Assembly: GCA_016928165.1 (NCBI GenBank)
Contig: JAFGLH010000128.1
Location: forward strand, 25,794 to 89,793
Direction: 5' to 3'
Origin: Pirellulales bacterium
GTDB lineage: Bacteria > Planctomycetota > Planctomycetia > Pirellulales > Thermoguttaceae
DNA: 64,000 nucleotides
The notes beneath the pieces are model-generated. The model did no database searches. It saw only the letters and a program-made list of their open reading frames with translations, and was not told the origin of the DNA. Below, in pieces: positions 8,556 through 17,934 of this stretch. A program made the position numbers and the translations under genes. Position 1 is the stretch's first letter, and each line of letters begins with the position of its first letter.

Positions 8556-9938
8556 CTATGTTTCGATCTCCAGCGACTTGATTTTTCGGAAGAGCGTGCT
8601 GGGATTGATGTCCAACTGCCGCGCGGCGGCCGTGCGATTGCCTTCGTTGCGGCGCAGGGCGTCGACGATCATCAGTCGCTCGATCGCCCGCAACGTCATG
8701 CCGGCGAGATTCGGCGACCGTTCGTCCGCCGCGCCGCGAAGCTGCGGCGGCAGGTGTTCGATCTCGATCATCGCCCCGCGGCAGAGCACGAAGGCGTGCT
8801 CGATGACATTTTCCAACTCGCGGACGTTGCCTGGAAAATCGTGTTCCATCAATCGTGCGAGCACCTCGTCCGACATTCCGGCCACGTCCTTGCCCTGTAG
8901 ACGGTTGAACTTGGCGATGAAGTGCTCGGCCAGCAGGGGGATGTCTTCGCGGCGGTCGCGCAAGGCGGGCAGCTTTAGCCGGACAACGTTTATCCTATAG
9001 AAGAAGTCCTCGCGAAACGTTCCTTTCTTGACGAGTTTTGCCAGGTCCTTGTTTGTGGCGGCGATCAGCCGAATGTCAGTCTCGATCGGCTCGACGCCGC
9101 CGAGCGGCTCGTAAGTCCGCTCCTGCAAGACGCGGAGCAAGCGGGCCTGCATCGCCGGGGAGATGTCGCCGATCTCATCGAGGAATATCGTGCCGCCGTC
9201 GGCCAAGGCGAAGCGCCCCGGCTTATCCTTCCTGGCGTCGGTGAACGCCCCGGCCTTGTAGCCGAACAGCTCCGATTCCAAAAGCGTGTCGGGCAAGGCG
9301 GCGCAGTTGACGGCCACGAACCTTTTTTTCCGTCTGGGCGATAGATTGTGTATCGCCCGAGCGAAAAGCTCCTTGCCCGTGCCGCTGGCCCCTTCGATCA
9401 ACACCGAGCTGTCGCTTTCGGCGATTCGCGGGATCAACTCGAACACTTGGCGCATTGCCCGGCTGCGTCCGACGATGTCGGCGAAGCCGAGTCCGGCGTC
9501 GAGTTCCTTGCGCAGCTCTTCGACGAGGCTCAGGTCGCGGAAGGTCTCGACGCCACCGACGACGTTTCCTTCGGCGTCGCGGAAGACGGCTGTGGAAATG
9601 CTGATCGGGACGCGGTTGTTTTGGGCGCCGAGGATATAAATGGCTCGATTGACGATCGGTCGGCCGGTCCGCAACGTTTCGCGGAGCGCGCAGGCCGATT
9701 CGCAGATGTTCGCCCGGAAGACCTCGCAGCAAGGTTTGCCGATGGCTTCGTCGCGTCCGACGCCGGTGATCCGCTCGGCGGCGCGGTTGAAAGACGTAAT
9801 CCGCCACTGGTCATCGACGGTGAACACGCCGTCGTTGATCGAGTCCAGAACAACGTCTCGTATGTCGGCCGAACACATATTGGAAAATATTTTTACGGTT
9901 TGGCAAAAGTATTTGCTTAACCGATTATCAGTTTCCAC
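8556..9938 (-). CDS. Sigma-54 interaction-domain regulator with cysteine-rich PAS domain
   Basis: Domains in order are an N-terminal PAS sensor (about 25-140), an AAA+ sigma-54 activator domain (about 153-375), and a Fis-type helix-turn-helix ([21 protein letters not shown]) at the end of the 460 residues. Walker A reads GASGTGKE (183-190), where the usual sequence is GESGTGKE. Walker B is [10 protein letters not shown]. The sigma-54 contact loop reads GAFTDA (230-235) instead of GAFTGA. The PAS domain has four cysteines (70, 71, 79 and 83) that could bind metal or sense redox. It follows hemY by 43 bases on the same strand, so a link to oxygen or heme status is possible but only inferred. 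ATG at 9878 is an alternative start. Confidence 0.9.
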   Translation of the reverse strand: METDNRLSKYFCQTVKIFSNMCSADIRDVVLDSINDGVFTVDDQWRITSFNRAAERITGVGRDEAIGKPCCEVFRANICESACALRETLRTGRPIVNRAIYILGAQNNRVPISISTAVFRDAEGNVVGGVETFRDLSLVEELRKELDAGLGFADIVGRSRAMRQVFELIPRIAESDSSVLIEGASGTGKELFARAIHNLSPRRKKRFVAVNCAALPDTLLESELFGYKAGAFTDARKDKPGRFALADGGTIFLDEIGDISPAMQARLLRVLQERTYEPLGGVEPIETDIRLIAATNKDLAKLVKKGTFREDFFYRINVVRLKLPALRDRREDIPLLAEHFIAKFNRLQGKDVAGMSDEVLARLMEHDFPGNVRELENVIEHAFVLCRGAMIEIEHLPPQLRGAADERSPNLAGMTLRAIERLMIVDALRRNEGNRTAAARQLDINPSTLFRKIKSLEIET

Positions 9939-9981
9939 TTTAGCATAAGCGCGTCAATCAAACCAGCCGGGAAAAAAGCCT

Positions 9982-11418
9982 TTATTCGGATAAATTGATA
10001 ATTCTCTCCGCGGCCAACTTGCCGCCGTGGATGCAGTCGGGAATGCCGACGCCGCGATAGGCGTTGCCAGCCAGTTGCAGGTTGGGCCACGCCGCCGCGC
10101 GAGACTCGATCTCCGCGACCAGTTCCCGATGGCCTACGCGATACTGCGGCATCGTCGCCGGCCAACGAGCGATACGGCAAAAACACGGCCCGCCGCGAAT
10201 CTGCAACAACCGCGACACGTCGTCCAGAACCATCGACAATAACCGATCGTCGTTCATATCGACCAACTCCGGCCGCCGGGCGCCGCCGACGAACACCCGC
10301 AGCAATTCCTTTCCTGCCGGAGCACGGTGCGGATATTTTCGACTGCTGAAGCTGCAAGCGAGAATCGGACTCCTTTCGACGGCCGGCACGACTACGCCCA
10401 TCCCGTCGAGTGGATGTCCAATGCGGTTGGAATCGTAGCCTAGCGAGACGACGGCCGTGCCGGAGTGGGCAATCGAGGCCAACCGCTCGGCCAGCAAAGC
10501 ATCGAGCGGTTCGAGCAGCTTCGCCGTCACGTGCGAGGGGGTAGCGAGAATAATCGCATCGAAATTTCGGTGCGGAGTATGGTCCGCTTTAACAGACGGT
10601 TGGCTTGTCACCCGCCAGTTGTCTGCATGGCGTTCGATCCGGATTACGGGGCAATTCAGTTTCATCGCATTATCCGGCAGCCTGGAGACGAGAGCCTCGA
10701 CCAAACTCGACAATCCGTCGCGGAGCGTGACAAACATGCCGTATCTGGCGCCGCTCTCGCGGCCGGCGTTGGCGCGGCCGTGCATTGCCCGGCGCATGGC
10801 GCGGATCAGGCTGCCGTGCTCCCGCTCCATGTCCCGGAAACGGGGGAGTGTTGCCAAAACGCTGAGCTTTTCCAGGTCGGCCGCGTATACCGCGCCGACT
10901 AACGGCTCAACCAACCGCTCATAAGCCTCGCGCCCCAGCCGGCGGCGGACGAAGGCGGCCATGCTCTCGTCGGACTGGTCGCCGCGCGGAGGGATGAAAT
11001 ACTCGCAGGCCGCGCGGATTTTTCCCCACGGACCGAGTATGCCGGTAACGGCCAGCGGCCAAAGGCGGGCGGGGGCCATCATCAAAAAGCCGTCGGGCAA
11101 CGGATGCATCCGCCCACGCCGTACGACAAACGTGCGTCGATTTGCCGGATTGGTGCGCGCGAGACGGTCTTCCAGCCCGAGCCGCCGGCAAAGTTCCAAT
11201 CCCCACGGGATGGTCGTGATAAAGTTGTCGGCGCTCTGTTCGACCTGAAAACCGTCTTCGTGAAGCGTGGAGAGGACGCCGCCGGCGCGCGGGCCGGCCT
11301 CGAACAAAGTCGTCGAGCATTTCCGATCGAGTTCGGTCAGCCGATGGGCGGCGGCCAATCCGGCGATGCCGCCGCCGATGACCGCAACGCTTCGGGGGTG
11401 CTGCTGTCGCTGGAGCAT
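9982..11418 (-). CDS. hemY: Protoporphyrinogen/coproporphyrinogen oxidase, HemY type
   Basis: An FAD-dependent enzyme of late heme synthesis that oxidises a porphyrinogen to the porphyrin using oxygen. The FAD-binding motif VAVIGGGIAGLAAAHRL lies at the N-terminus, followed by GGVLSTLHEDGFQVEQSADNF. The family segments LVEPLVGAVYAADLEKLSVLATLPRF and IILATPSHV come later, and the C-terminus has LAGNAYRGVGIPDCIHGG. Length is 478, normal for the family. Whether the substrate is proto- or coproporphyrinogen cannot be read from sequence alone. The start is 24 bases after the STAS-type gene, and the sigma-54 regulator follows, suggesting one transcript. Confidence 0.93.
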   Translation of the reverse strand: MLQRQQHPRSVAVIGGGIAGLAAAHRLTELDRKCSTTLFEAGPRAGGVLSTLHEDGFQVEQSADNFITTIPWGLELCRRLGLEDRLARTNPANRRTFVVRRGRMHPLPDGFLMMAPARLWPLAVTGILGPWGKIRAACEYFIPPRGDQSDESMAAFVRRRLGREAYERLVEPLVGAVYAADLEKLSVLATLPRFRDMEREHGSLIRAMRRAMHGRANAGRESGARYGMFVTLRDGLSSLVEALVSRLPDNAMKLNCPVIRIERHADNWRVTSQPSVKADHTPHRNFDAIILATPSHVTAKLLEPLDALLAERLASIAHSGTAVVSLGYDSNRIGHPLDGMGVVVPAVERSPILACSFSSRKYPHRAPAGKELLRVFVGGARRPELVDMNDDRLLSMVLDDVSRLLQIRGGPCFCRIARWPATMPQYRVGHRELVAEIESRAAAWPNLQLAGNAYRGVGIPDCIHGGKLAAERIINLSE

Positions 11419-11442
11419 GCCGATTTCATATTTGGTCGCGGG

Positions 11443-11805
11443 TCATTCGGACTCAAGCCAGTCCTCGGCATCATCAAGGTCGGCATAAGGATAGTGACGG
11501 ATTTCGGCCGCGACAAAATGTTTCGCCAAGGTTTTGGCGATCGATCCTAAAGAGCTGTCGGTCACTAGCGCCACGCGCTCGACCTGTTGATGGTGGTCGC
11601 GGATGAAGCGTATGTGGGCGGTAAGTCCGGCGAAACTTTCCCAGCCGGGGAACTCCTTGGAATGAATCAGCAGGCCGCGGACCGTGGGATGTTCGGCCAG
11701 GTAGGCGTCCACCGTTTCGCTCAGGTTCCGAAAATCCTCGGACGACAGCGACGAGATCGGCTCGATAACCACAATCCCTTTGTCCGTAATTCGGTGTTCG
11801 ATCAT
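11443..11805 (-). CDS. SpoIIAA-like STAS-fold protein
   Basis: A 120-residue protein resembling the SpoIIAA-like family found in many bacteria as stand-alone soluble proteins of unknown role. Visible features are an opening strand (MIEHRITDKGIVVIEP), the segment LIHSKEFPGWESFAGLTAHI, and the closing VALVTDSSLGSIAKTLAKHF plus EIRHYPYADLDDAEDWLE. I chose the ATG at 11805 because AGGAAAGG lies just upstream; the open frame continues to 11886 without family sequence. It is first in a probable operon with hemY and the sigma-54 regulator. Confidence 0.82.
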   Translation of the reverse strand: MIEHRITDKGIVVIEPISSLSSEDFRNLSETVDAYLAEHPTVRGLLIHSKEFPGWESFAGLTAHIRFIRDHHQQVERVALVTDSSLGSIAKTLAKHFVAAEIRHYPYADLDDAEDWLESE

Positions 11806-11940
11806 TGTTACACCCTTTCCTCGGAAATAGTCAAACTGCTCCCGGGTTAGAAACCGGTCTCTGTTCGCGGCCGAAAACCGGCTCACAAGCCCCCATTCCC
11901 GAGTTCGATAAGCGGGACAATTGCTCGTGTAGGTGTGGCC

Positions 11941-11968
11941 ATCCTACCTTGAGTATAGTAGTTGTCAA
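11941..11968 (-). promoter_or_regulatory. Sigma-70-type promoter for the STAS-hemY-regulator operon
   Basis: On the minus strand TTGACA (11963-11968) and TAGGAT (11941-11946) are separated by 16 bases. Transcription would start near 11934, giving a leader of about 130 bases before the ATG at 11805. The rest of 11806-12127 holds only a short hairpin, ACACAA-CCCC-TTGTGT, at 12001-12016. Confidence 0.6.
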
Positions 11969-12127
11969 CGGCAGAAAAGGGGCCGGAGAAGGCCCAAATG
12001 ACACAACCCCTTGTGTATCAAGAGATTGCGACAATCCGGAATCGGACTCCCCTCAGCCCGGGAAAATCGCTACACTGTCGCCCCTTTTCACTTCCTTTTC
12101 TAAAATCCGCTTCGGAGGATTATCGCC

Positions 12128-13312
12128 ATGTCTCCTGGTCGCTTAACCTTGATTCTGGTGTTGTTGGGATTGTTTTGCGGGGCAGTGCCGTTGGGATTCG
12201 ATGCCCCGGCCTGGGGACAACAAATCCCAGTCTACCCCGCGCCTCCGCAACGGATGCCGCCCAGCGTCGCCCCGGCCGTATATCCTTCCACCTATCCATC
12301 CACTTCGTCCGCTTACCCGTCGACGAATGCATCGGTCTATTCATCTCCGACAACGGCCTCCTCGCCGCCGCTATCTCCGTATGACGAGGTGCTGCCAGGC
12401 ATATCGAATTCGCCCGGCGGCGGCGCCGTGCAGGCGTCCTACGACGACCCGGGGCCGATGTACGCGCCCTACGGCGGCCCCGACGCGATGAGCAACGCCG
12501 CCCAGACCTTGGAAACCAACACTTATGTCGATCGCGCGCTGGTCGGCGCCGACCCGTGGACCTGGCAGGTACTGCCGGACGGCCTGATGTACAAATCGTA
12601 CATGGCCGGCGGGCGCGAGCCGCGCTTCGCCAGCCAGTGGGTGCAGTTGCAGACCGGAGATTGGGTTTGGGACGCAACGCTCGGCGGGCGCGTGGGCATG
12701 CTGCGATACGGCACCGATAACCCTCTCTGGCCGGAAGGCTGGCAGTTGGACATCGAAGGGGCCGCGTTCCCTCGTTTGGACCTGGAGAACGATCGCGACC
12801 TGGTTTCGGCCGATTACCGCTTCGGCATTCCCCTGACCACTCGACGCGGCTGCTGGGAAATGAAACTCGCTTACTATCATCTCAGCTCGCATTTGGGCGA
12901 CGAGTACATGATCCGCCATCCGGGCTATCGACGGCTGAACTACGTCCGCGATGCGGTTGTCCTCGGCATGGCCATTTATTTCGGTCCAAACTTGCGGCTC
13001 TATTCGGAGGCGGATTGGGCCTTCAACACCGACGGCGGCGCAAAGCCCTGGGAGTTCCAGTTCGGCATCGACTGGGCCTCGGCCGAACCGACCGGAGGTT
13101 GGGGCGCGCCGTTCTTCGCCATCAATGGACATCTCCGCGAGGCAAACGATTACGGCGGAAATATGACCGTGCAAACCGGTTGGATGTGGCGCGGTTACAG
13201 CGGCCACCTCTGCCGCGTGGGCATGCAGTACTTCAACGGTTTCAGCGACCAGGGCCAGTTCTACGACACCTTCGAGGAACAGATCGGCGTCGGCCTCTGG
13301 TACGATTACTAG
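12128..13312 (+). CDS. DUF1207-family envelope protein
   Basis: A 394-residue exported protein. The signal peptide (about 1-33, ending APAWGQQ) is followed by a Pro/Ser/Tyr-rich low-complexity stretch (about 35-95). The DUF1207 domain (about 125-394) has VLPDGLMYKSYMAGGREPRF, the GTDNPLWPEGWQLDIEG region and a C-terminal half rich in alternating strands. It ends with an aromatic residue, as outer-membrane barrels often do. DUF1207 proteins have no established function; outer-membrane location is inferred. The ATG has GGAGG eight bases upstream. The gene lies alone, 26 bases before the next. Confidence 0.85.
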   Translation: MSPGRLTLILVLLGLFCGAVPLGFDAPAWGQQIPVYPAPPQRMPPSVAPAVYPSTYPSTSSAYPSTNASVYSSPTTASSPPLSPYDEVLPGISNSPGGGAVQASYDDPGPMYAPYGGPDAMSNAAQTLETNTYVDRALVGADPWTWQVLPDGLMYKSYMAGGREPRFASQWVQLQTGDWVWDATLGGRVGMLRYGTDNPLWPEGWQLDIEGAAFPRLDLENDRDLVSADYRFGIPLTTRRGCWEMKLAYYHLSSHLGDEYMIRHPGYRRLNYVRDAVVLGMAIYFGPNLRLYSEADWAFNTDGGAKPWEFQFGIDWASAEPTGGWGAPFFAINGHLREANDYGGNMTVQTGWMWRGYSGHLCRVGMQYFNGFSDQGQFYDTFEEQIGVGLWYDY

Positions 13313-13338
13313 ATCGATCACGGACGGTCTAGCCTATA

Positions 13339-14265
13339 ATGTTCCAGTTCCCTGCACCAATACCGCGCACCGTTCGTTGTAGATGCGGGTGGACGATGCT
13401 CCTCTGCCTGATCGTCATTCCGCCGATCGGTTGCCGTGCGATTCCCACCCGAAACGAGCGGAAACCGGCCGAAGAGGCCGTGTTCCCATCGTTAAAGCTC
13501 AACGAAGACCTTGTAAAATCGCTCAAACCCTCCAATCACAGAAATTGGATATCCGAACAATCGGCCCCGGCACACGCCTCAATCGACGGAGACCACATAA
13601 CGGTCTACGACATCCGCGACTGCCGTTGGTCGGCCTACGACGATGTCGTAATCGACTACTACGACAAGAGTTTCGACCTGAACAAAATCGAATCGGTCGA
13701 TTTCATCGTCGTGCCGTTCAACGAGACCCCCAGCCTCGGACACACGATGATCAGTTTCGGATTCGAGGATGGTGAACATCTGGCCGTGTCAGTGGAAATA
13801 CGCCGCGAACGTGGAGAAGCCTTCAGCCCGATTAAAGGCTTTTTTCAACAATATGAGTTAATGTACGTGGTTGCCAGCGAACGCGACTTGATCCAGAAAC
13901 GCGTCATTTGCGATCTATGCAACGTCTACCTGTATCGTTCCACGGCCACGCGCGGGCAGGTTCGCGACCTGTTCCTCGACGTAATGCGGAGGGTTAACGA
14001 GCTATACGAGAAGCCGGAGTTCTACGATACCTTGACGAACAACTGCACCACGAACATCCGCGACCACATCAACAATCTTACTCCGGATCGTGTCCCCTAC
14101 GATTACCGCGTGTTATTGCCCGGCTACTCCGATCACTTGGCTTACGACCTGGGTTTGATCGAGCGCCACGGGTCTTATGAGCAGACGCGGTTCCGCGCCC
14201 GTGTCAATTACTTGGCTTATCTCCATCGCGCCGATCCGTTCTTTTCGCGCGCGATACGGCTGTAG
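13339..14265 (+). CDS. DUF4105-domain protein, probable lipoprotein
   Basis: The N-terminus has a hydrophobic segment ending in IPPIGCRA, which resembles a lipobox. The body matches DUF4105: DFIVVPFNETPSLGHTMISFGF near residue 120 and the NNCTTNIRDHINNL segment near 235, whose Asn-Cys pair suggests a cysteine-peptidase-like fold. The family's role is not established. Length is 308. It directly follows the DUF1207 gene and may share its transcript. Confidence 0.78.
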   Translation: MFQFPAPIPRTVRCRCGWTMLLCLIVIPPIGCRAIPTRNERKPAEEAVFPSLKLNEDLVKSLKPSNHRNWISEQSAPAHASIDGDHITVYDIRDCRWSAYDDVVIDYYDKSFDLNKIESVDFIVVPFNETPSLGHTMISFGFEDGEHLAVSVEIRRERGEAFSPIKGFFQQYELMYVVASERDLIQKRVICDLCNVYLYRSTATRGQVRDLFLDVMRRVNELYEKPEFYDTLTNNCTTNIRDHINNLTPDRVPYDYRVLLPGYSDHLAYDLGLIERHGSYEQTRFRARVNYLAYLHRADPFFSRAIRL

Positions 14266-14483
14266 TTAGGCCATGTAATGATTCGTCGGCATCGTGCCGG
14301 TTCCGTTCCGCGGGGCGTAACGTCGGCCCTTCCAAAATGCGGCAATTACGGTCGGCTATTGCCCAATCCAGTTGCAAGCAAGCGAAGGTCATATGATATT
14401 TATTAGACATAACTTATGGCAATTACGGTTATTACCATGCAATGCTTCGCAAAGCGCACGCTCAATAACACTCATGGGGTATA

Positions 14484-14511
14484 TTGACTTACTCTGTACG
14501 CAAGGTAAAAT
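14484..14511 (+). promoter_or_regulatory. Sigma-70-type promoter of the histidine kinase gene
   Basis: TTGACT (14484-14489) and TAAAAT (14506-14511) are spaced by 16 bases. The predicted start is about 40 bases before the GTG at 14557. The 291-base gap 14266-14556 shows nothing else convincing. Confidence 0.55.
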
Positions 14512-14556
14512 AGTACATCAGTAGATAATGATGACCCCCTGTGAAAGGGCATTAAG

Positions 14557-16725
14557 GTGTCCTCAATAAAAAGCAGCCAGTCTCGCAACGGCCTCCAAGC
14601 AGCCGAAGAGAAACTGTTCCGTTCGGAACGGCAAAGGTTGTTTTTGTGTTTGCTGGTTGCAGTGGCGGGCATTGCCATCTCAATCCTGTTGGCGCAAATG
14701 TTGCGCAAGCAGGAACAGCGACTTGCCGCGGTACAGTTCCAGCACGACGCCGAACGGCGCATCGAGGCCATACAACAAGCGGCGATCGACCGTCTAAGCG
14801 TCGCCGACATTATTGAAGCCTTTTACTCCGGCTCCAAGTTAGTGGAGCGGAATGAGTTTAGCGCCTTTTGCAGGCCGCTACTGAAAAAATTTCAAGGCGT
14901 TCAATTTTTAGGGTGGGCGCCTTTGGTCGAGCAGTCGAACCGCGAATCGTACGAACGGGCCGTCCGGGAAGAGGGCTTCTCCGGCTACGAAATCACGGAG
15001 CTGGACAATAACGAGAGTTATGTTCCCGCCGGCAAACGCGAAATATATTGCCCCATTCTGTTTATCGAGCCTTTTGATAAATTCAAGTTGCTGTTGGGCT
15101 TCGATATTCGCTCTGACCCGGCTCGCCGCTCCGCCATCGATAGGGCAATAGCCACCGGTCGTCAGGCCGCAGCCTTTTGTTTGCCATCGGGAACAGACTC
15201 GATGCACAACAGGGTAATGTACGTCATAACTCCAATCAGCGGTTCGGGCACGGATTCGGATCGTCCCCAAACGATTGGTTTTGCTTTTGGGGTCTACGAC
15301 ATCGACTCGGTTGTCGAGGACGCCCTCCAACCGTTTACGTCCGTGGGAATCGACTTGAACATTCGCGAGCATTTGAAAACGGGCCGAGGAGAAATAATCT
15401 ATTCTAGACGTTCTCCACTCGGCGACGGTGAAGACACAAGCTTTTCGGGCGTCGATGCATCCGATCCAGCCACGTCCCCAACACCCGTCGTTTCCGTGAT
15501 TGACGCCTTGGACCGCCAAGGGGAAATCGAATGCGTCCCCTTGAAATGTTACTTGGTTCAACATCTGACATGGGGACCGACGTTGGTGCTGATAACGGGA
15601 ATTACAATCACCGCTCTATCGGTCGGATATCTATTTTTGCTCATCGGTCGGACGGCCCGCGTCAGGCGGTTGGTGACACAGCGGACCCAAGAATTGCAGG
15701 CCAGCGAACAACGCTTCCGCCGGTTGGTGGAATACGCCGGGGACACAATCATCCTTCACGATTCAAACGGAAGAATCATCGACGCCAACAAGCGGGCGTC
15801 CAACACGCTAGGCTACTCTCGGGACGAGTTGTTGACAATGTACATCTCCGATCTGGACATCGAATTGATTTCTGGTAATCAACTTCGTTTTTGGAGCCTT
15901 CCGGACGACGAATATCCGGTAACATTCGAGGGAACCCATCGCCGCAAGGATGGCAGCACCTTTCCCGTGGAAATTCGGCTGGTTCCGATGATCATGGGCG
16001 GTGAAAGATTGATGATCGGTTTGGCGCGCGACATTACCGACCGAAAGCAAGCGGAATTAAAACTTCGCAACGAGCAACGTCTACTGCGGGAAATGCTCGA
16101 CCTTCAGGAACAGGACCGGAAGCTGATCTCGTATGACATTCACGACGGACTCGCGCAGCAATTAACCGGCGCGTTAATGAAGTTCCAGTCCATCGAACAC
16201 ATGATCGCCCGAAATCCCACCGGCGCTCAGGAGGTGCTTCACGAATCCATTCATTTGCTCAAGGACGCCGTGGCCGAAACCCGCAGGCTGATCGGCGGAT
16301 TGCGGCCGCCGGTCCTCGACGAATCGGGCGTCGCCGCCGCCGTCGAGGTTTTAATTTCCGGGTATCGGAAAGACGACTCGCCGCAAATCGAATTTATCGA
16401 TAATCTAGGCCCGCGGCGATTCGCCCCGCCCTTGGAAAGCGCAATCTTTCGCATCGTTCAGGAATCGCTGACCAACGCTTCTCGCTATAGTAGGAGCGAA
16501 AGGGTGCGCGTCGAATTGGGCATCAGCGCCGAAAGAGTTGTAATTGACGTGCGTGACTGGGGCGTCGGCTTCGAGTTGGAAAAGATCGGCAACGGCCATC
16601 ATGGCCTGAGGGGCATCCGAGAGCGCGTCCGTCTGCTAGGCGGCTCGGCCACGATCGAATCAGTTCCCGGGCAAGGGGCGCACATTCGCGTCGAGCTGCC
16701 TTTGCTGCACCCGGTCGAAAGATGA
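14557..16725 (+). CDS. CHASE-PAS sensor histidine kinase (HisKA_3 type)
   Basis: A 722-residue membrane kinase. A first membrane helix (about 27-47) and a second (about 336-362) enclose an extracytoplasmic CHASE-type sensor domain. A PAS domain follows (about 385-495, with FRRLVEYAGDTIILHDSNGRI). The dimerisation domain has YDIHDGLAQQLTGAL, giving His529 as the likely phosphorylation site. The ATPase domain has VRDWGVGFELEKIG and HHGLRGIRERV. HisKA_3 kinases normally pair with NarL/LuxR-type regulators, but none is adjacent, so this is an orphan. The start is GTG, with GAAAGGG upstream and a promoter at 14484-14511. Confidence 0.9.
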   Translation: MSSIKSSQSRNGLQAAEEKLFRSERQRLFLCLLVAVAGIAISILLAQMLRKQEQRLAAVQFQHDAERRIEAIQQAAIDRLSVADIIEAFYSGSKLVERNEFSAFCRPLLKKFQGVQFLGWAPLVEQSNRESYERAVREEGFSGYEITELDNNESYVPAGKREIYCPILFIEPFDKFKLLLGFDIRSDPARRSAIDRAIATGRQAAAFCLPSGTDSMHNRVMYVITPISGSGTDSDRPQTIGFAFGVYDIDSVVEDALQPFTSVGIDLNIREHLKTGRGEIIYSRRSPLGDGEDTSFSGVDASDPATSPTPVVSVIDALDRQGEIECVPLKCYLVQHLTWGPTLVLITGITITALSVGYLFLLIGRTARVRRLVTQRTQELQASEQRFRRLVEYAGDTIILHDSNGRIIDANKRASNTLGYSRDELLTMYISDLDIELISGNQLRFWSLPDDEYPVTFEGTHRRKDGSTFPVEIRLVPMIMGGERLMIGLARDITDRKQAELKLRNEQRLLREMLDLQEQDRKLISYDIHDGLAQQLTGALMKFQSIEHMIARNPTGAQEVLHESIHLLKDAVAETRRLIGGLRPPVLDESGVAAAVEVLISGYRKDDSPQIEFIDNLGPRRFAPPLESAIFRIVQESLTNASRYSRSERVRVELGISAERVVIDVRDWGVGFELEKIGNGHHGLRGIRERVRLLGGSATIESVPGQGAHIRVELPLLHPVER

Positions 16726-16739
16726 GTTTGTCCGATCCG

Positions 16740-17828
16740 TCAATCTCTCCGCACGCGCGGCCAGACGTGTTTGTAGGCCCATACTGCCGTTCGGCCGAAC
16801 GCGCCTCGCGCCGCCGCCACCCGGCCGACGGCGTAACGGCTGGGCCGCCAAGCCGCGTGGGCCTCGTTGATCGGTCCTTGAAAGTCCAACGCCTTGCGCT
16901 CGTGGTCGGCGAAGAATCGTTCCAGCAAGTGGTATCGCAGCAATTGGCCCGGATGGAATTCGGAAAACTCGGGGTCGTAGCCGGTCTTGATCGAGTGGAA
17001 AACACCCTTGGCCGATAGGCCGTACGAAAAGGCCGCCGGCTGACCACCGCAACGAAGGACGGCAATTTCCAGTTGGCCCCAGCAGGCGGCCGATTCCGCC
17101 TGACGGATGTAAAATTCGGCCATTTTCGGCGTGCGCAGGACTGACGTGCCCTTCACACCCTTCCAACCGAGATTCTCGATCTGGAAACACTCACGCATCG
17201 CCGTTTCAACCTCGTCGGGCATCAATTGGCGGCGGAGGTCCAACCGGACGTCGCCCAAAGCTTCCATTCGCCTTGCCGCCCGGGTCATTTGCTGTCGGTG
17301 TTTGCGCGACCATCGGGCCTTGAAGGCCGGCCAATCGTGATCGATCTCGACCCGCCCGACTCGCCACCTCCGACGCTCCGCAACGGTCATTCCATTGCGG
17401 CGCAGGGCTTGGCATAACAGTCTCCAACGATTGGCGTCCAAAGCGGCCTCGCCGAGCCACAGCAGCGGGACGTTCAGATTGCGAATTCCCGCCGCCAAGA
17501 CGTCCAGAACCTCCTTTATATCAGTGTTGTCGTCCAGCAGCAGGTCGCCGCTGTCCGCCCATTCATTGCAGGGGAGCGCGGCGGCGGGAAAAAACCGACC
17601 GATTTTACGTCGCACCAATGGCAGCGCCGCCGCCAACCGCCCGCCCGCTTCCACGGCGACGGCGATAAAATTCTCCGGCCGGGAGAATTGTTCCACCCAC
17701 TGGACTAGGATCTCGGCGCGGAGCAAAGGGAGCGTAACGTCGCTGCGCCGCCAGAGGTCGTCCCAATCTTCAAACAATTTTAATAAGTCGTCGAGTGATT
17801 CGAGACGTATGATTTTAGGTTGGGGCAC
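16740..17828 (-). CDS. GNAT-family acyltransferase, CelD/BcsL type
   Basis: The protein has the FemAB-like double GNAT fold of the CelD/BcsL group, often found with cell-envelope or polysaccharide genes. Visible features are LLKLFEDWDDLWRRS at the N-terminus, WSRKHRQQMTRAARRME near the middle, the conserved ECFQIENLGWKGVKGT helix, and FHSIKTGYDPEFSEFHPGQLLRYHLLE. I chose the GTG at 17828 because GGAG lies seven bases upstream. The longer open frame to 17918 would be translated from hairpin repeat sequence. The substrate is unknown. It lies downstream of LysR and the ASKHA protein, separated by repeats. Confidence 0.8.
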   Translation of the reverse strand: MPQPKIIRLESLDDLLKLFEDWDDLWRRSDVTLPLLRAEILVQWVEQFSRPENFIAVAVEAGGRLAAALPLVRRKIGRFFPAAALPCNEWADSGDLLLDDNTDIKEVLDVLAAGIRNLNVPLLWLGEAALDANRWRLLCQALRRNGMTVAERRRWRVGRVEIDHDWPAFKARWSRKHRQQMTRAARRMEALGDVRLDLRRQLMPDEVETAMRECFQIENLGWKGVKGTSVLRTPKMAEFYIRQAESAACWGQLEIAVLRCGGQPAAFSYGLSAKGVFHSIKTGYDPEFSEFHPGQLLRYHLLERFFADHERKALDFQGPINEAHAAWRPSRYAVGRVAAARGAFGRTAVWAYKHVWPRVRRD

Positions 17829-17863
17829 GTATGGCTCCAAGAATATTTCCGCTCCAACATATT

Positions 17864-17927
17864 TGTGCGGCAGTTGTACTGCCACACCATCGTATCGGGG
17901 TGGCAGGGCAACTGCCACTCCAACGTC
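17864..17927 (-). repeat. Two TGGCAG/CTGCCA-family hairpins
   Basis: GGCAGT-TGT-ACTGCC at 17869-17883 and TGGCAG-GGCAA-CTGCCA at 17901-17917, each followed by CA-rich or CTCCAAC flanks. They fill the gap between the ASKHA stop and the GNAT start. Confidence 0.65.
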
Positions 17928-17934
17928 GGAATTG

